Source of the DNA: Flavobacteriales bacterium UBA720
Lineage (GTDB): Bacteria; Bacteroidota; Bacteroidia; Flavobacteriales; Weeksellaceae
Length of the DNA: 60,008 nucleotides
Assembly (NCBI GenBank): GCA_002297505.1
Contig: DBLQ01000008.1
Span: forward strand, 1 to 60,008
Reading direction: 5' to 3'
Below the pieces are notes generated by a model. The model was not told the origin of the DNA. It searched no databases and saw only the letters and a list, made by a program, of their open reading frames with translations. The first letter of the stretch is position 1. Every line of letters begins with the position of its first letter. The translations under genes were made by a program, and so were the position numbers. Below are positions 35,406 through 44,127 of the stretch, piece by piece.

Positions 35406-36422
35406 ATGAAAAACTCAGAACAGCTATACAACGCACTGAAAAACAGAATTCTCATCCTCGACGGTGCGATGGGAACGATGATCCAGCGTTACAATTTCAC
35501 AGAAGAAGATTACCGCGGCGAGCGCTTCAAAGACTGGCAATCGCCACTCAAAGGCAACAATGATTTGTTGTCTCTCACGCAACCGGAAGCCATTGAAGAG
35601 ATTCACAGAAAATATCTTTTGGCAGGTGCAGATATTATCGAGACCAATACATTTTCCGGAACCACGATTGCAATGGCAGATTATCATATGGAAGAGTTGG
35701 TTTACGAACTCAACTATGAATCAGCCAAAATCGCCCGGAAAGTCTGCGATGAGTTTACCGCTCAGAATCCCGACAAACGTAGATTTGTTGCAGGTTCCAT
35801 CGGTCCAACCAACAGAACAGCTAGTCTCAGTCCGGATGTAAATGATCCAGGCTACAGAGCCATCACTTTCGATGAACTGAGAATCGCCTACAAACAACAG
35901 GCAGAAGCTCTTCTTGACGGCGGTTCTGACATTCTTTTGGTAGAAACCATTTTCGACACTTTGAATGCAAAAGCAGCATTATTCGCCATCGACGAAATCC
36001 GGGATGACAGAAATATCGAAATCCCGATTATGGTTTCCGGAACCATCACCGATGCTTCCGGAAGAACCCTGAGCGGACAGACTGCCGAAGCATTTTTGAT
36101 TTCGGTGTCGCATCTTAGTTTATTGAGCGTAGGTTTCAATTGTGCTTTGGGCGCAAAACAATTGACGCCTTATTTGGAAGCGATTTCTTCACAGTCAGAA
36201 TTCGGGATTTCCGCTTATCCCAACGCCGGCTTACCGAATGCTTTCGGTCAGTACGATGAATCGCCGGGCCAGATGGCGGATCAAGTGAAAGAATATTTGG
36301 AAAAAGGACTCATCAATATCATCGGCGGTTGTTGCGGAACAACACCGGAACATATCAAAGCGATTGCGGATCTGGCAAGAAATTATAAGCCTAGAAAGAT
36401 TGGTCAAGTAAGTGATTTGTAA
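35406..36422 (+). CDS. Methionine synthase, homocysteine-binding module (split MetH, N-terminal part)
   Basis: The 338-residue protein equals the first domain of cobalamin-dependent MetH. It opens LDGAMGTMIQRYNFTEEDYRG and carries the zinc cysteines in SVGFNCALG near residue 246 and GGCCGTTPEHI near 316. It supplies homocysteine to the second part encoded at 37337. It ends where the first domain of one-piece MetH ends, so the split is at a natural boundary. RAYT-2 and its repeats lie between the two halves. Confidence 0.9.
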   Translation: MKNSEQLYNALKNRILILDGAMGTMIQRYNFTEEDYRGERFKDWQSPLKGNNDLLSLTQPEAIEEIHRKYLLAGADIIETNTFSGTTIAMADYHMEELVYELNYESAKIARKVCDEFTAQNPDKRRFVAGSIGPTNRTASLSPDVNDPGYRAITFDELRIAYKQQAEALLDGGSDILLVETIFDTLNAKAALFAIDEIRDDRNIEIPIMVSGTITDASGRTLSGQTAEAFLISVSHLSLLSVGFNCALGAKQLTPYLEAISSQSEFGISAYPNAGLPNAFGQYDESPGQMADQVKEYLEKGLINIIGGCCGTTPEHIKAIADLARNYKPRKIGQVSDL

Positions 36423-36447
36423 ATGAGAGGCACGAAGTGGCGCCATA

Positions 36448-36651
36448 AATAGCATTGGGTGTAGCCCAATGAAATCATAAAGTAGTATTTGTTTAAGGTC
36501 TCAAAGACCGAGATCAATAGCGTTGGGTGCAGCCCAATGAAATCATAAAATAGTATTTGTATAAGGTCTGAAAGACCGAGATCAATAGCGTTGGGTGCAA
36601 CCCAACGAAATCATAAAATAGTATTTGTATAAGGTCTGAAAGACCGAAATC
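36448..36651. repeat. Three 68-bp two-hairpin REP units upstream of RAYT-2
   Basis: Units at 36448-36515, 36516-36583 and 36584-36651 are direct repeats. Each has a first hairpin of TTGGGTGCAGCCCAA type and a second of GGTCTGAAAGACC type. The outer base pair of the first hairpin changes A:T, G:T, G:C along the three units, and unit 3 gains a T:A pair, so structure is kept while sequence varies. GAAATCAT and TATTTGTATAA lie between the hairpins. Confidence 0.92.
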
Positions 36652-36694
36652 TACAACGATAGGTTTCATTAATAAAACAAACACAAATTGAAAA

Positions 36695-37147
36695 ATGGGA
36701 CAATCATTAAATAAAATATACGTTCATCTGATCTTTAGCATCAAACACAGAAAACCCTTGATAACAGATGTGATAAAAGAAGAATTATTTAGTTATCTAG
36801 GCGGAATCTGTAAGAATTTGGAATGTAATCCCATACAAGTTGGTGGACATCAAGACCACGTTCATATTTTATGTTTATTGTCTAAGAAGATTCCTCTAAT
36901 GAAACTGATGGAAGAAGTCAAATCCCATTCTTCGAAATGGATAAAAACAAAAGGTTCTGATTTTCAGGATTTTTATTGGCAAAATGGCTATGGTGCATTT
37001 TCGGTGAATCCTACAGAGATAGATGTTGTAAAAAATTACATTATCAATCAGGAAGAACACCACAAAAAGAAAAATTTTCAGGAAGAGTTTTTAGCTTTTC
37101 TAAAAAAGTACAATGTTGAGTATGACGATAAATATGTTTGGGATTAA
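36695..37147 (+). CDS. REP-associated Y1 transposase RAYT-2 (IS200/IS605-type TnpA)
   Basis: The 150-residue single-domain HUH transposase has DHVHILCLL (His55, His57) and likely nucleophile Tyr115 in VVKNYIINQEEHHKKKNFQEEF. It is a distant relative of RAYT-1, sharing the NGYGAFS/EGYGAFS and EHHxK blocks, but it is flanked by a different repeat family: three direct units before it and inverted counterparts after it. No TnpB adjoins. The gene is intact and has the same orientation as the metH halves on either side. Confidence 0.9.
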   Translation: MGQSLNKIYVHLIFSIKHRKPLITDVIKEELFSYLGGICKNLECNPIQVGGHQDHVHILCLLSKKIPLMKLMEEVKSHSSKWIKTKGSDFQDFYWQNGYGAFSVNPTEIDVVKNYIINQEEHHKKKNFQEEFLAFLKKYNVEYDDKYVWD

Positions 37148-37185
37148 TGAATGCAATTTTTAAATATTGTGCGATTTGTGATTGC

Positions 37186-37331
37186 GCCCTTTCAGGGCTT
37201 CGCTCTATTTTCCTTAGTTTTCATTGGGCTATACCCAATGCTAATGATTGCGCCCTTTCAGGGCTTCGCGTCATATCGAATAATTTATCATCGGGCGAAA
37301 CCCGATGCTGGTGATTTAGCTACTTCGTAGC
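37186..37331. repeat. Inverted REP hairpins downstream of RAYT-2
   Basis: Hairpins lie at 37186-37198 and 37252-37264 (both GCCCTTTCAGGGC), 37222-37240 (CATTGGGCTATACCCAATG), 37289-37307 (CATCGGGCGAAACCCGATG) and 37319-37331 (GCTACTTCGTAGC). The order is second-type then first-type, twice, so the units are inverted relative to those upstream. The TTTCA loop is the complement of the upstream TGAAA loop, while the stem changes from GGTC/GACC to GCCC/GGGC. Confidence 0.88.
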
Positions 37332-37336
37332 ACATA

Positions 37337-40012
37337 ATGAAAAACAAAATGAAATACTTAAAATTATCAGGTCTAGAACCTTTAATTATAACGCCCGAAT
37401 CCAACTTTATCAATGTTGGAGAAAGAACCAACGTTGCCGGTTCCAAAAAATTTCTTCGGCTGATCAAAGAAGAAAAATATTCGGAAGCTTTGGATATTGC
37501 GAGAGATCAGGTGGAAGGCGGTGCGCAGATTCTGGACGTCAATATGGACGATGGACTACTGGACGGAAAGACGGCGATGGTCCGCTTTCTAAACCTGATC
37601 GCTTCGGAACCGGATATTGCGCGAATCCCGATTATGATCGATTCTTCGAAATGGGAAATTCTGGAAGCTGGATTGCAGGTTGTTCAGGGAAAACCAGTTG
37701 TGAATTCCATCAGTTTAAAAGGTGGTGAGGAGGAATTCATCAAGCAGGCAAAAGCGATTAAAAGATACGGCGCTGCTGCGATTATTATGGCTTTTGATGA
37801 GGTTGGACAAGCTGACAATTACGAAAGAAGAATCGAAATCTCCAAAAGGTCTTATGATATTTTGGTGAATCAGGTTGGTTTTCCTTCCGAGGATATTATT
37901 TTCGACCTTAATATTTTTCCTGTGGCTACGGGAATGGAGGAACACCGCAGAAACGCGATTGACTTTATAGAAGCAACAAGATGGGTTCGTACCCATCTTC
38001 CGAATGTTTCCGTTTCCGGCGGCGTTTCCAACGTGTCGTTTTCTTTCCGTGGAAATGATTCGGTGCGGGAAGCGATGCATTCCGTTTTTCTTTACCACGC
38101 CATAAAAGCGGGAATGAATATGGGAATCGTGAATCCGACAATGCTCGAAGTTTACGACGAAATCCCGAAAGATTTATTGGAATTGGTCGAGGACGTGATG
38201 CTTGACAGGCGAGAGGATGCTACGGAAAGATTGCTGGATTATTCCGAGCGTGTCAAATCAACCAAAAAAGAAAAAGTCGAAGATCTGGCTTGGCGCGAGA
38301 TGCCTTTGCAGGACCGCATTACGCATTCTCTGGTCAAGGGTATCGATCGGTTTATCGAACAGGATACGGAAGAAGCCAGGCTGCAGTCCGAAAAACCACT
38401 TCACGTCATCGAAGTTAATCTGATGACAGGAATGGGCGTTGTAGGCGACCTTTTCGGAAGCGGAAAAATGTTTTTGCCCCAGGTCGTAAAATCTGCGCGT
38501 GTAATGAAAAAAGCTGTGGCATATCTTCAGCCCTTCATCGAAGCAGAAAAAGATCAGACACAAAGTTCTAACGGGAAAATTCTGATGGCCACGGTAAAAG
38601 GTGATGTTCACGATATCGGAAAAAATATTGTGAGCGTGGTTTTGGGTTGTAACAACTACGAAATTGTGGATCTCGGCGTGATGGTTCCGGCAGAAAAAAT
38701 TATCCAGACCGCGATTGACGAAAATGTGGATGTCATAGGATTGAGCGGACTGATCACGCCAAGTCTGGACGAGATGGTTCACATTGCCGACGAATTGGAA
38801 CGTAAAAATCTCAATTTTCCTTTGTTAATTGGCGGCGCAACCACTTCCAAAGCCCACACAGCCGTGAAGATTTCGCCAAAATATTCCAATACGGTTGTTC
38901 ACGTCAATGATGCTTCAAGAGCCGTCGGTGTGGTGAGCGCATTGCTGAATCACGATAAATCGAATGCTTATGCTTTGGAAATCAGGAAAGATTATGATGA
39001 GTTCCGGAAGAAATTTCTGAACCGTCAGGTTGATAAAGAATATGTCACAATTGATGAAGCGAGAAATCAAAAGTTCAAAATCGATTGGGATCAGGAAGAG
39101 ATTCATCAACCCAATAAACTTGGAATTACCATCATCGAAGACCAAAATCTGGATGAGTTGGTTGAATTCATAGACTGGTCGCCGTTTTTCAGAAGCTGGC
39201 AACTCTTCGGGAAATTCCCTGAGATTTTAACTGATAATGTTGTTGGAGAACAAGCGACCATTTTGTTCAATGAAGCCAAAGCAATGCTCAAAAAAATCTT
39301 GAAAGGAAAGAGTTTCAAAGCAAAAGGTATTTTCGGAATTTTTCCAGCAAATGCTAATGAACAAGATGATATTTTGGTTTTTGATGACAATCAAAATGTG
39401 ATTTCGACTTTCAGAACTTTGCGCCAACAACATAAAAAATCGGAAGGCAAAGAATATTTTGCTTTAAGCGATTTTATTGCGCCGGAAAATTCCGGGAAAC
39501 AGGATTACATCGGTGTTTTCTGTGTTTGTACAGGCTTTGGTGCGGATGAATTGGCGAAAGAATACGAAGACAAAATGGACGATTACAACGCGATAATGGT
39601 AAAGGCTTTAGCCGACCGTCTGGCAGAAGCATTTGCAGAATATCTTCACAAAAAAGTACGAACAGAATATTGGGGTTATTCTGAATATGAAACTTTGGAC
39701 AACGAGGAATTGATCAGGGAAAAGTATCTCGGGATCCGTCCGGCTCCAGGTTATCCAGCTTGTCCTGACCATTTGGAAAAACTGACGATTTGGGATTTAT
39801 TGAAAGTTGAAGAAAAAATCGGAGTGACTTTGACCGAAAGTTTGGCAATGTGGCCAACAGCGGCCGTTTCGGGATATTATTTTGGAAATTCAAAGGCTAA
39901 ATATTTTGGTGTTGGAAAAATTGATGAGGACCAATTGAAAGATTTCGCCAGAAGAAAAAATATTGAATTGGATTATGCCAGAAAATGGCTTGCTCCGAAT
40001 CTTGCGGATTAA
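37337..40012 (+). CDS. metH: Methionine synthase, folate-, cobalamin- and activation modules (split MetH, C-terminal part)
   Basis: The 891-residue protein holds the other three modules. The pterin-binding barrel runs about 20-290 (FINVGERTNVAGSKKF, DVNMDDGLLDG). The cobalamin domain carries the lower-ligand motif DVHDIGKNIV near residue 418 and LSGLITPSLDEM near 476. The SAM-dependent reactivation domain has RPAPGYPACPDHLEK near 800. With the 35406 product it would form a complete B12-dependent enzyme. The ATG at 37349 (MKYLKL) is an alternative start. It follows the last RAYT-2 repeat by five bases, so its ribosome-binding region is made partly of inserted DNA. Confidence 0.93.
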   Translation: MKNKMKYLKLSGLEPLIITPESNFINVGERTNVAGSKKFLRLIKEEKYSEALDIARDQVEGGAQILDVNMDDGLLDGKTAMVRFLNLIASEPDIARIPIMIDSSKWEILEAGLQVVQGKPVVNSISLKGGEEEFIKQAKAIKRYGAAAIIMAFDEVGQADNYERRIEISKRSYDILVNQVGFPSEDIIFDLNIFPVATGMEEHRRNAIDFIEATRWVRTHLPNVSVSGGVSNVSFSFRGNDSVREAMHSVFLYHAIKAGMNMGIVNPTMLEVYDEIPKDLLELVEDVMLDRREDATERLLDYSERVKSTKKEKVEDLAWREMPLQDRITHSLVKGIDRFIEQDTEEARLQSEKPLHVIEVNLMTGMGVVGDLFGSGKMFLPQVVKSARVMKKAVAYLQPFIEAEKDQTQSSNGKILMATVKGDVHDIGKNIVSVVLGCNNYEIVDLGVMVPAEKIIQTAIDENVDVIGLSGLITPSLDEMVHIADELERKNLNFPLLIGGATTSKAHTAVKISPKYSNTVVHVNDASRAVGVVSALLNHDKSNAYALEIRKDYDEFRKKFLNRQVDKEYVTIDEARNQKFKIDWDQEEIHQPNKLGITIIEDQNLDELVEFIDWSPFFRSWQLFGKFPEILTDNVVGEQATILFNEAKAMLKKILKGKSFKAKGIFGIFPANANEQDDILVFDDNQNVISTFRTLRQQHKKSEGKEYFALSDFIAPENSGKQDYIGVFCVCTGFGADELAKEYEDKMDDYNAIMVKALADRLAEAFAEYLHKKVRTEYWGYSEYETLDNEELIREKYLGIRPAPGYPACPDHLEKLTIWDLLKVEEKIGVTLTESLAMWPTAAVSGYYFGNSKAKYFGVGKIDEDQLKDFARRKNIELDYARKWLAPNLAD

Positions 40013-40031
40013 TATTACTTAAAATTATTGA

Positions 40032-40988
40032 ATGAAAATTACTGACCATATAAAAAACGCCAACGGCAAAACGCTTTTCTCATTTGAGATTGTTCCTCCA
40101 CAAAAAGGAGTTGGGATTGCCGATTTATATAAAAATATTGACCCGTTGATGGAATTCAAACCACCTTTTATTGATGTGACCACTTCCCGAGAAGAATATA
40201 TTTTCTTGGAAAGAGGCAATGGTTTGATGGAACGAAAAATCACGAGAATGCGTCCAGGAACTCTAGGTATTTGCTCGGCAATTCAGAACAAATATAATGT
40301 TGATACTGTTCCGCACGTGCTTTGTGGCGGATTTACCAAAGAAGAAACCGAATATCTTTTGGTGGATTGTATGTATCTCGGAATTAATAACATTGTAGCA
40401 CTTCGTGGCGATGCGATGAAAGGAGAAAAATATTTTGAACCTTCAAAAGGCGGACACAAATATGCTTCAGATTTGGTAAAACAGATTCACGATTTGGGAA
40501 TCGGAGAATATCTTCACGGCAAAATAGAATCGGATACGGACAATAGCTTTTGTATCGGCGTTGCTGGTTACCCTGAAAAGCATATCGAAGCGCCTTCTAT
40601 GAATTATGACCTTCAAATGTTGAAGAAAAAAGTGGAAGCCGGCGCAGATTATATCGTCACTCAAATGTTTTTCGACAATCAGAAATTCTTCGATTTTGTA
40701 AAACAAGCCAGAGAAATTGGGATTGATGTTCCGATTATTCCGGGAATTAAGCCAATTGCAACCAAAACACATTTGCAAATGCTGCCACAAGTTTTCAAAA
40801 TTGATTTACCGGAAGCTTTGATCAATGAAGTTTTAAAATGCAAAACAAATAATGATGTTCGAGAAGTTGGTATAGAATGGGCAATCAACCAATCAAAAGA
40901 ACTTTTGGAATTCGGAATTCCTGTTTTGCATTTTTACTCGATGGGAAAAAGTGATAATATTCTGAAGATTGGAAGAGAAGTTTTTTAA
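40032..40988 (+). CDS. metF: Methylenetetrahydrofolate reductase
   Basis: The 318-residue TIM-barrel flavoprotein has LFSFEIVPPQKG near residue 15, ALRGDAMKGE near 122, AGYPEKHIEAPS near 180 and a C-terminal GIPVLHFYSMGKSD. It supplies 5-methyl-THF to MetH, whose second module is encoded 19 bases upstream. The pair is an operon. A strong terminator follows. Confidence 0.93.
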   Translation: MKITDHIKNANGKTLFSFEIVPPQKGVGIADLYKNIDPLMEFKPPFIDVTTSREEYIFLERGNGLMERKITRMRPGTLGICSAIQNKYNVDTVPHVLCGGFTKEETEYLLVDCMYLGINNIVALRGDAMKGEKYFEPSKGGHKYASDLVKQIHDLGIGEYLHGKIESDTDNSFCIGVAGYPEKHIEAPSMNYDLQMLKKKVEAGADYIVTQMFFDNQKFFDFVKQAREIGIDVPIIPGIKPIATKTHLQMLPQVFKIDLPEALINEVLKCKTNNDVREVGIEWAINQSKELLEFGIPVLHFYSMGKSDNILKIGREVF

Positions 40989-40994
40989 AAAAAA

Positions 40995-41013
40995 GAGATG
41001 CAATTAGCATCTC
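40995..41013. terminator. Bidirectional terminator after metF
   Basis: GAGATGC (40995-41001) and GCATCTC (41007-41013) form a stem with an AATTA loop, flanked by A8 and T6 runs, so it serves both metF and the convergent minus-strand gene. Confidence 0.88.
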
Positions 41014-41018
41014 CTTTT

Positions 41019-41666
41019 TTATTTGTTAAGAAAATTAACCAGTTTTATAAGATCAGATTCTTCAGTTAGTTTTATCTTATTAGTTTTGACGAAATCTTTA
41101 ATAACGTCTTTTTTATCTGCAGGCAAAGCGTTGATTAGCTCATCAGATTTTTTTGTGAGTTTTATTATATTATCTCCATTTTTAATAAAATAAATTGGTT
41201 TTTCTATTTCGTATCTGGCAGGTAATCCTTTTAAAAGGCCATTATTTGATACCACTTCTTTTTGATAACTAATTTTAATCTTTTTCAAAAGCTGACTATT
41301 TCCATTTACTAATTCAATGAAATATCCATACAATATACCATCATTAATATATAGCAAAATTTCACCATTAGTTTTAAAAGTTAATTTAGAAAATTCCTTA
41401 CTTTTTGGCAGCTCATATACATCTTTGCCATTTAATATTTCTACCTTGTCTAAAAAGGCATTATATCTGATTGGTAAATAATTTTGAGTGTCACCAATTT
41501 TAGAAGAAATATATTTTGGATTATAGTATGGGCTTCCAACAAAATTTTTATCTTCTTCAGTATTAATTTTATTTGACACAACATACAATCCGTTGTAATA
41601 ATTGTAATCCTGAGCATGAAAAATAGTACTCAAAACAACTAACATAAACATGAAAATAGTTTTCAT
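41019..41666 (-). CDS. Secreted protein of unknown function
   Basis: The 215-residue product has a signal peptide (MKTIFMFMLVVLSTIFHAQ) and a mature part rich in Lys, Asn and Ile with beta-strand character (YNGLYVVSNKI, NDGILYGYFIELVNG). The end contains helical, acidic stretches (ALPADKKDVIKDFVKTNKI). No family was recognised. It is alone between convergent metF and divergent hutI. Codon use is strongly AT-biased compared with its neighbours, hinting at accessory status. Confidence 0.7.
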   Translation of the reverse strand: MKTIFMFMLVVLSTIFHAQDYNYYNGLYVVSNKINTEEDKNFVGSPYYNPKYISSKIGDTQNYLPIRYNAFLDKVEILNGKDVYELPKSKEFSKLTFKTNGEILLYINDGILYGYFIELVNGNSQLLKKIKISYQKEVVSNNGLLKGLPARYEIEKPIYFIKNGDNIIKLTKKSDELINALPADKKDVIKDFVKTNKIKLTEESDLIKLVNFLNK

Positions 41667-41753
41667 TTGATTTTTAATTTCTTGTAAAAATACAATTTAT
41701 AATGATTAGACAAAATGAAAGTTTATCGCTATTTTTACGATTCAAGATTTTTT

Positions 41754-42980
41754 ATGAAACTATCCGGTCCTTTCAAACAGATTCTCACGCTCAACAACCT
41801 TCCATTAAAAGGAAAATTAAATGACGAATCTTTAGAAGTCATTTCCAATGGAGGAATTTTAACTGAGAATGGAAAAATTATCCAAACAGGCGATTTTACT
41901 TTATTAAAACAAAAATTTCCAGATTCAGAAATTGATTGGGTTGAAGGTGAACAGATTGCACTTCCTGCCTTTGTAGATGCGCACACGCATATCTGTTTCG
42001 GAGGCAATCGAGCCAACGATTTTGCAATGAGAAATGCCGGAAAAACATATCTGGAAATTGCCGAATCCGGCGGAGGAATCTGGAGCTCGGTTCAGCATAC
42101 AAGACAGGCTTCGGAAGATGATTTGGTAGATGGAATTCTAAAGCGCATCAATAATCTAATAAGTCAAGGCATCACAACCATCGAAATCAAAAGCGGTTAC
42201 GGATTGAATGCAGAAGAGGAACTGAAAATGCTCCGAGCCATCAAAAAAGCGCAGACAAAAACCAAAGTAACCTTGGTTCCTACCTGCCTTTCTGCACATC
42301 TGAAACCACGGGATTTCGAAGGTTCTTCAGAAGATTATCTCAATTATATTTTGGACGAAATTCTGCCAAAAGTCAAAGCAGAAAACCTTGCCAGTCGCGT
42401 GGATATTTTCATCGAAAAATCTGCGTTTCAGCCCGAAGAAAGTAAAAGTTTTCTTTTGAAAGCAAAGGAATTGGGATTTCAAATTACCGTTCACGCCGAT
42501 CAGTTTACGGCAGGAAGCTCCAGAATCGCTGTAGAAGTTGGCGCAAAATCTGCCGATCATTTGGAAGCTACCATTGATGAAGATATTGAGTTTTTAGCGA
42601 ATTCTAACACGGTGGCGATTGCTTTGCCGGGCGCAAGTTTGGGATTAGGTGAGCCATTTACGCCCGCAAGAAAAATTTTGGATAAAGGTGGAATACTTGC
42701 CATCGCAACAGACTGGAATCCAGGTTCGGCGCCAATGGGAAATCTCGTGACTCAGGCTTCCATCTTAGCGACTTATCAAAAACTGACAACTGCTGAGGTT
42801 CTTTCTGCAATGACGTTTCGCTCCGCTTATGCGTTGGATTTGCAAGACAGAGGTATTTTGGCTAAAGGCAAAAAAGCAGATTTTATCACTTATGAAACGG
42901 ATAATTTCCAAAATATCCTGTATCATCAGGGAAGTTTGATGCCGAAAAATATTTACATCAACGGAGAGAAAATAGGATGA
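41754..42980 (+). CDS. hutI: Imidazolonepropionase
   Basis: The 408-residue amidohydrolase performs the third step of histidine degradation. It has the metal site DAHTHICFGGNRA near residue 82, YLEIAESGGGIWSSVQ, IEIKSGYGL, a VHADQF motif and the late TDWNPGSAP block with the final Asp. The in-frame ATG at 41715 would add 13 residues of improbable sequence (KVYRYFYDSRFF), so MKLSGPF is chosen. The stop overlaps the start of a small membrane protein gene, and hutG follows. Confidence 0.92.
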   Translation: MKLSGPFKQILTLNNLPLKGKLNDESLEVISNGGILTENGKIIQTGDFTLLKQKFPDSEIDWVEGEQIALPAFVDAHTHICFGGNRANDFAMRNAGKTYLEIAESGGGIWSSVQHTRQASEDDLVDGILKRINNLISQGITTIEIKSGYGLNAEEELKMLRAIKKAQTKTKVTLVPTCLSAHLKPRDFEGSSEDYLNYILDEILPKVKAENLASRVDIFIEKSAFQPEESKSFLLKAKELGFQITVHADQFTAGSSRIAVEVGAKSADHLEATIDEDIEFLANSNTVAIALPGASLGLGEPFTPARKILDKGGILAIATDWNPGSAPMGNLVTQASILATYQKLTTAEVLSAMTFRSAYALDLQDRGILAKGKKADFITYETDNFQNILYHQGSLMPKNIYINGEKIG

Positions 42981-43201
42981 AAAAAGTAATAATTTATTTA
43001 ATACTGATTTTAATTGCCTTAGGAATGTTATGGTACGCAATTATTGTTTGGGCATTTACGGTTATGACCAAGAGAGCTGGAGATAGTGCCATAAAATATC
43101 AAGATATTTTAATCACAGCTGTCGTATTATCAATCATCGGTTTGCTGATTTTTTCTTTATATAAATTTTTCAAACAAATATTTTATTTAATTAAAAAGTA
43201 G
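42977..43201 (+). CDS. Small two-helix membrane protein between hutI and hutG
   Basis: The 74-residue protein has two transmembrane helices (about residues 4-27 and 45-66) and a basic tail. It starts in the ATGA overlap with hutI and ends 4 bases before hutG, so it is co-transcribed and probably translationally coupled. No family was recognised. It has AT-rich codons compared with hutI. A role in histidine metabolism is only suggested by context. Confidence 0.65.
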   Translation: MKKVIIYLILILIALGMLWYAIIVWAFTVMTKRAGDSAIKYQDILITAVVLSIIGLLIFSLYKFFKQIFYLIKK

Positions 43202-43205
43202 TAAA

Positions 43206-44120
43206 ATGAAAATTTGGACAGGCCGTTTTGACGGAGAAGAAGAATTGTATCACAGAATTTTTCAGCGAGTGAAAACAGAAACGGACTATGAAAATATTAA
43301 TCTCAAAGATTTCGTTTTACAAGGTTTTGCCGTGGACGAAGGTGTGAAACGCAACAAGGGAAGAGCGGGTGCCAAAGATGCTCCGGATGTGATCAGGAAA
43401 AATATGAGCAATTTTCCGGTAGTCCATCCAGATTTTTCATTGCTCGATTTTGGCAATATTAAGTGTGACGATGAAAATCTTGAAAATGTACAAAATGCTT
43501 TGGCTGAAAAAGTCTCGAAAGTCTTATCAAAACAAGGTAAATCTGTCGTGTTGGGTGGCGGACACGAAGTGACTTTTGCCCATTATTCCGGCATCAGAAC
43601 GGCTTTCCCGAATCAAAGAATCGGAATCATCAACTTTGATGCACATTTTGATAACCGTGAGCCGGAGCACGGATTGGCAACGTCCGGAACAGGCTTTTGG
43701 CAGATTGCTCAGGAAGGCGAGATTCATTCATTACATATTGGGATTCAGAAGAATAGCAATACCAGAAAATTGTTTGAAGTTGCCGACGATTTCGGAATGA
43801 AATATATTCTGGCTGATGAAATCTATTCTGAAAATATTCCGAATCTGATGTTCTCCATTAACTCTTTTTTAGACGATGTAGATGTGGTTTATGTCACGAT
43901 TTGTATGGATGTTTTCAACGCATCCATTGCGCCGGGCGTGAGCGCTCCGGCTTATAACGGCATTTTTGCGGACCGGAATTTTATGCAGATCTACCGTCAT
44001 ATTCTGAGCTCAGAAAAGACCAAAGCACTGGACGTTGCAGAAGTTAATCCAACCTTTGATATCCAGGAAAGAACCGCAAGATTGGCTGCAAGTCTGGTTA
44101 ATGAATGGTTTATGATTTAG
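43206..44120 (+). CDS. hutG: Formimidoylglutamase (arginase family)
   Basis: The 304-residue enzyme has the arginase-family manganese motifs: VLGGGHEVTFAHYSG near residue 120, NFDAHFDNR near 147 and CMDVFNASIAPGVSAPAYNG near 237. It hydrolyses formiminoglutamate in histidine degradation. hutH and hutU are not in this window. Confidence 0.9.
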   Translation: MKIWTGRFDGEEELYHRIFQRVKTETDYENINLKDFVLQGFAVDEGVKRNKGRAGAKDAPDVIRKNMSNFPVVHPDFSLLDFGNIKCDDENLENVQNALAEKVSKVLSKQGKSVVLGGGHEVTFAHYSGIRTAFPNQRIGIINFDAHFDNREPEHGLATSGTGFWQIAQEGEIHSLHIGIQKNSNTRKLFEVADDFGMKYILADEIYSENIPNLMFSINSFLDDVDVVYVTICMDVFNASIAPGVSAPAYNGIFADRNFMQIYRHILSSEKTKALDVAEVNPTFDIQERTARLAASLVNEWFMI

Positions 44121-44127
44121 AATTAAA

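Noticed and set aside
36448..36651. Regular 68-bp repeats resembling a CRISPR array
   Set aside because: The units are contiguous with no unique spacers, and each contains two hairpins; they belong with the adjoining transposase.
35406..40012. metH halves as one gene broken by insertion
   Set aside because: Each half begins and ends at a domain boundary with its own start and stop, and split metH is usual in this group; insertion broke the spacer, not a gene.
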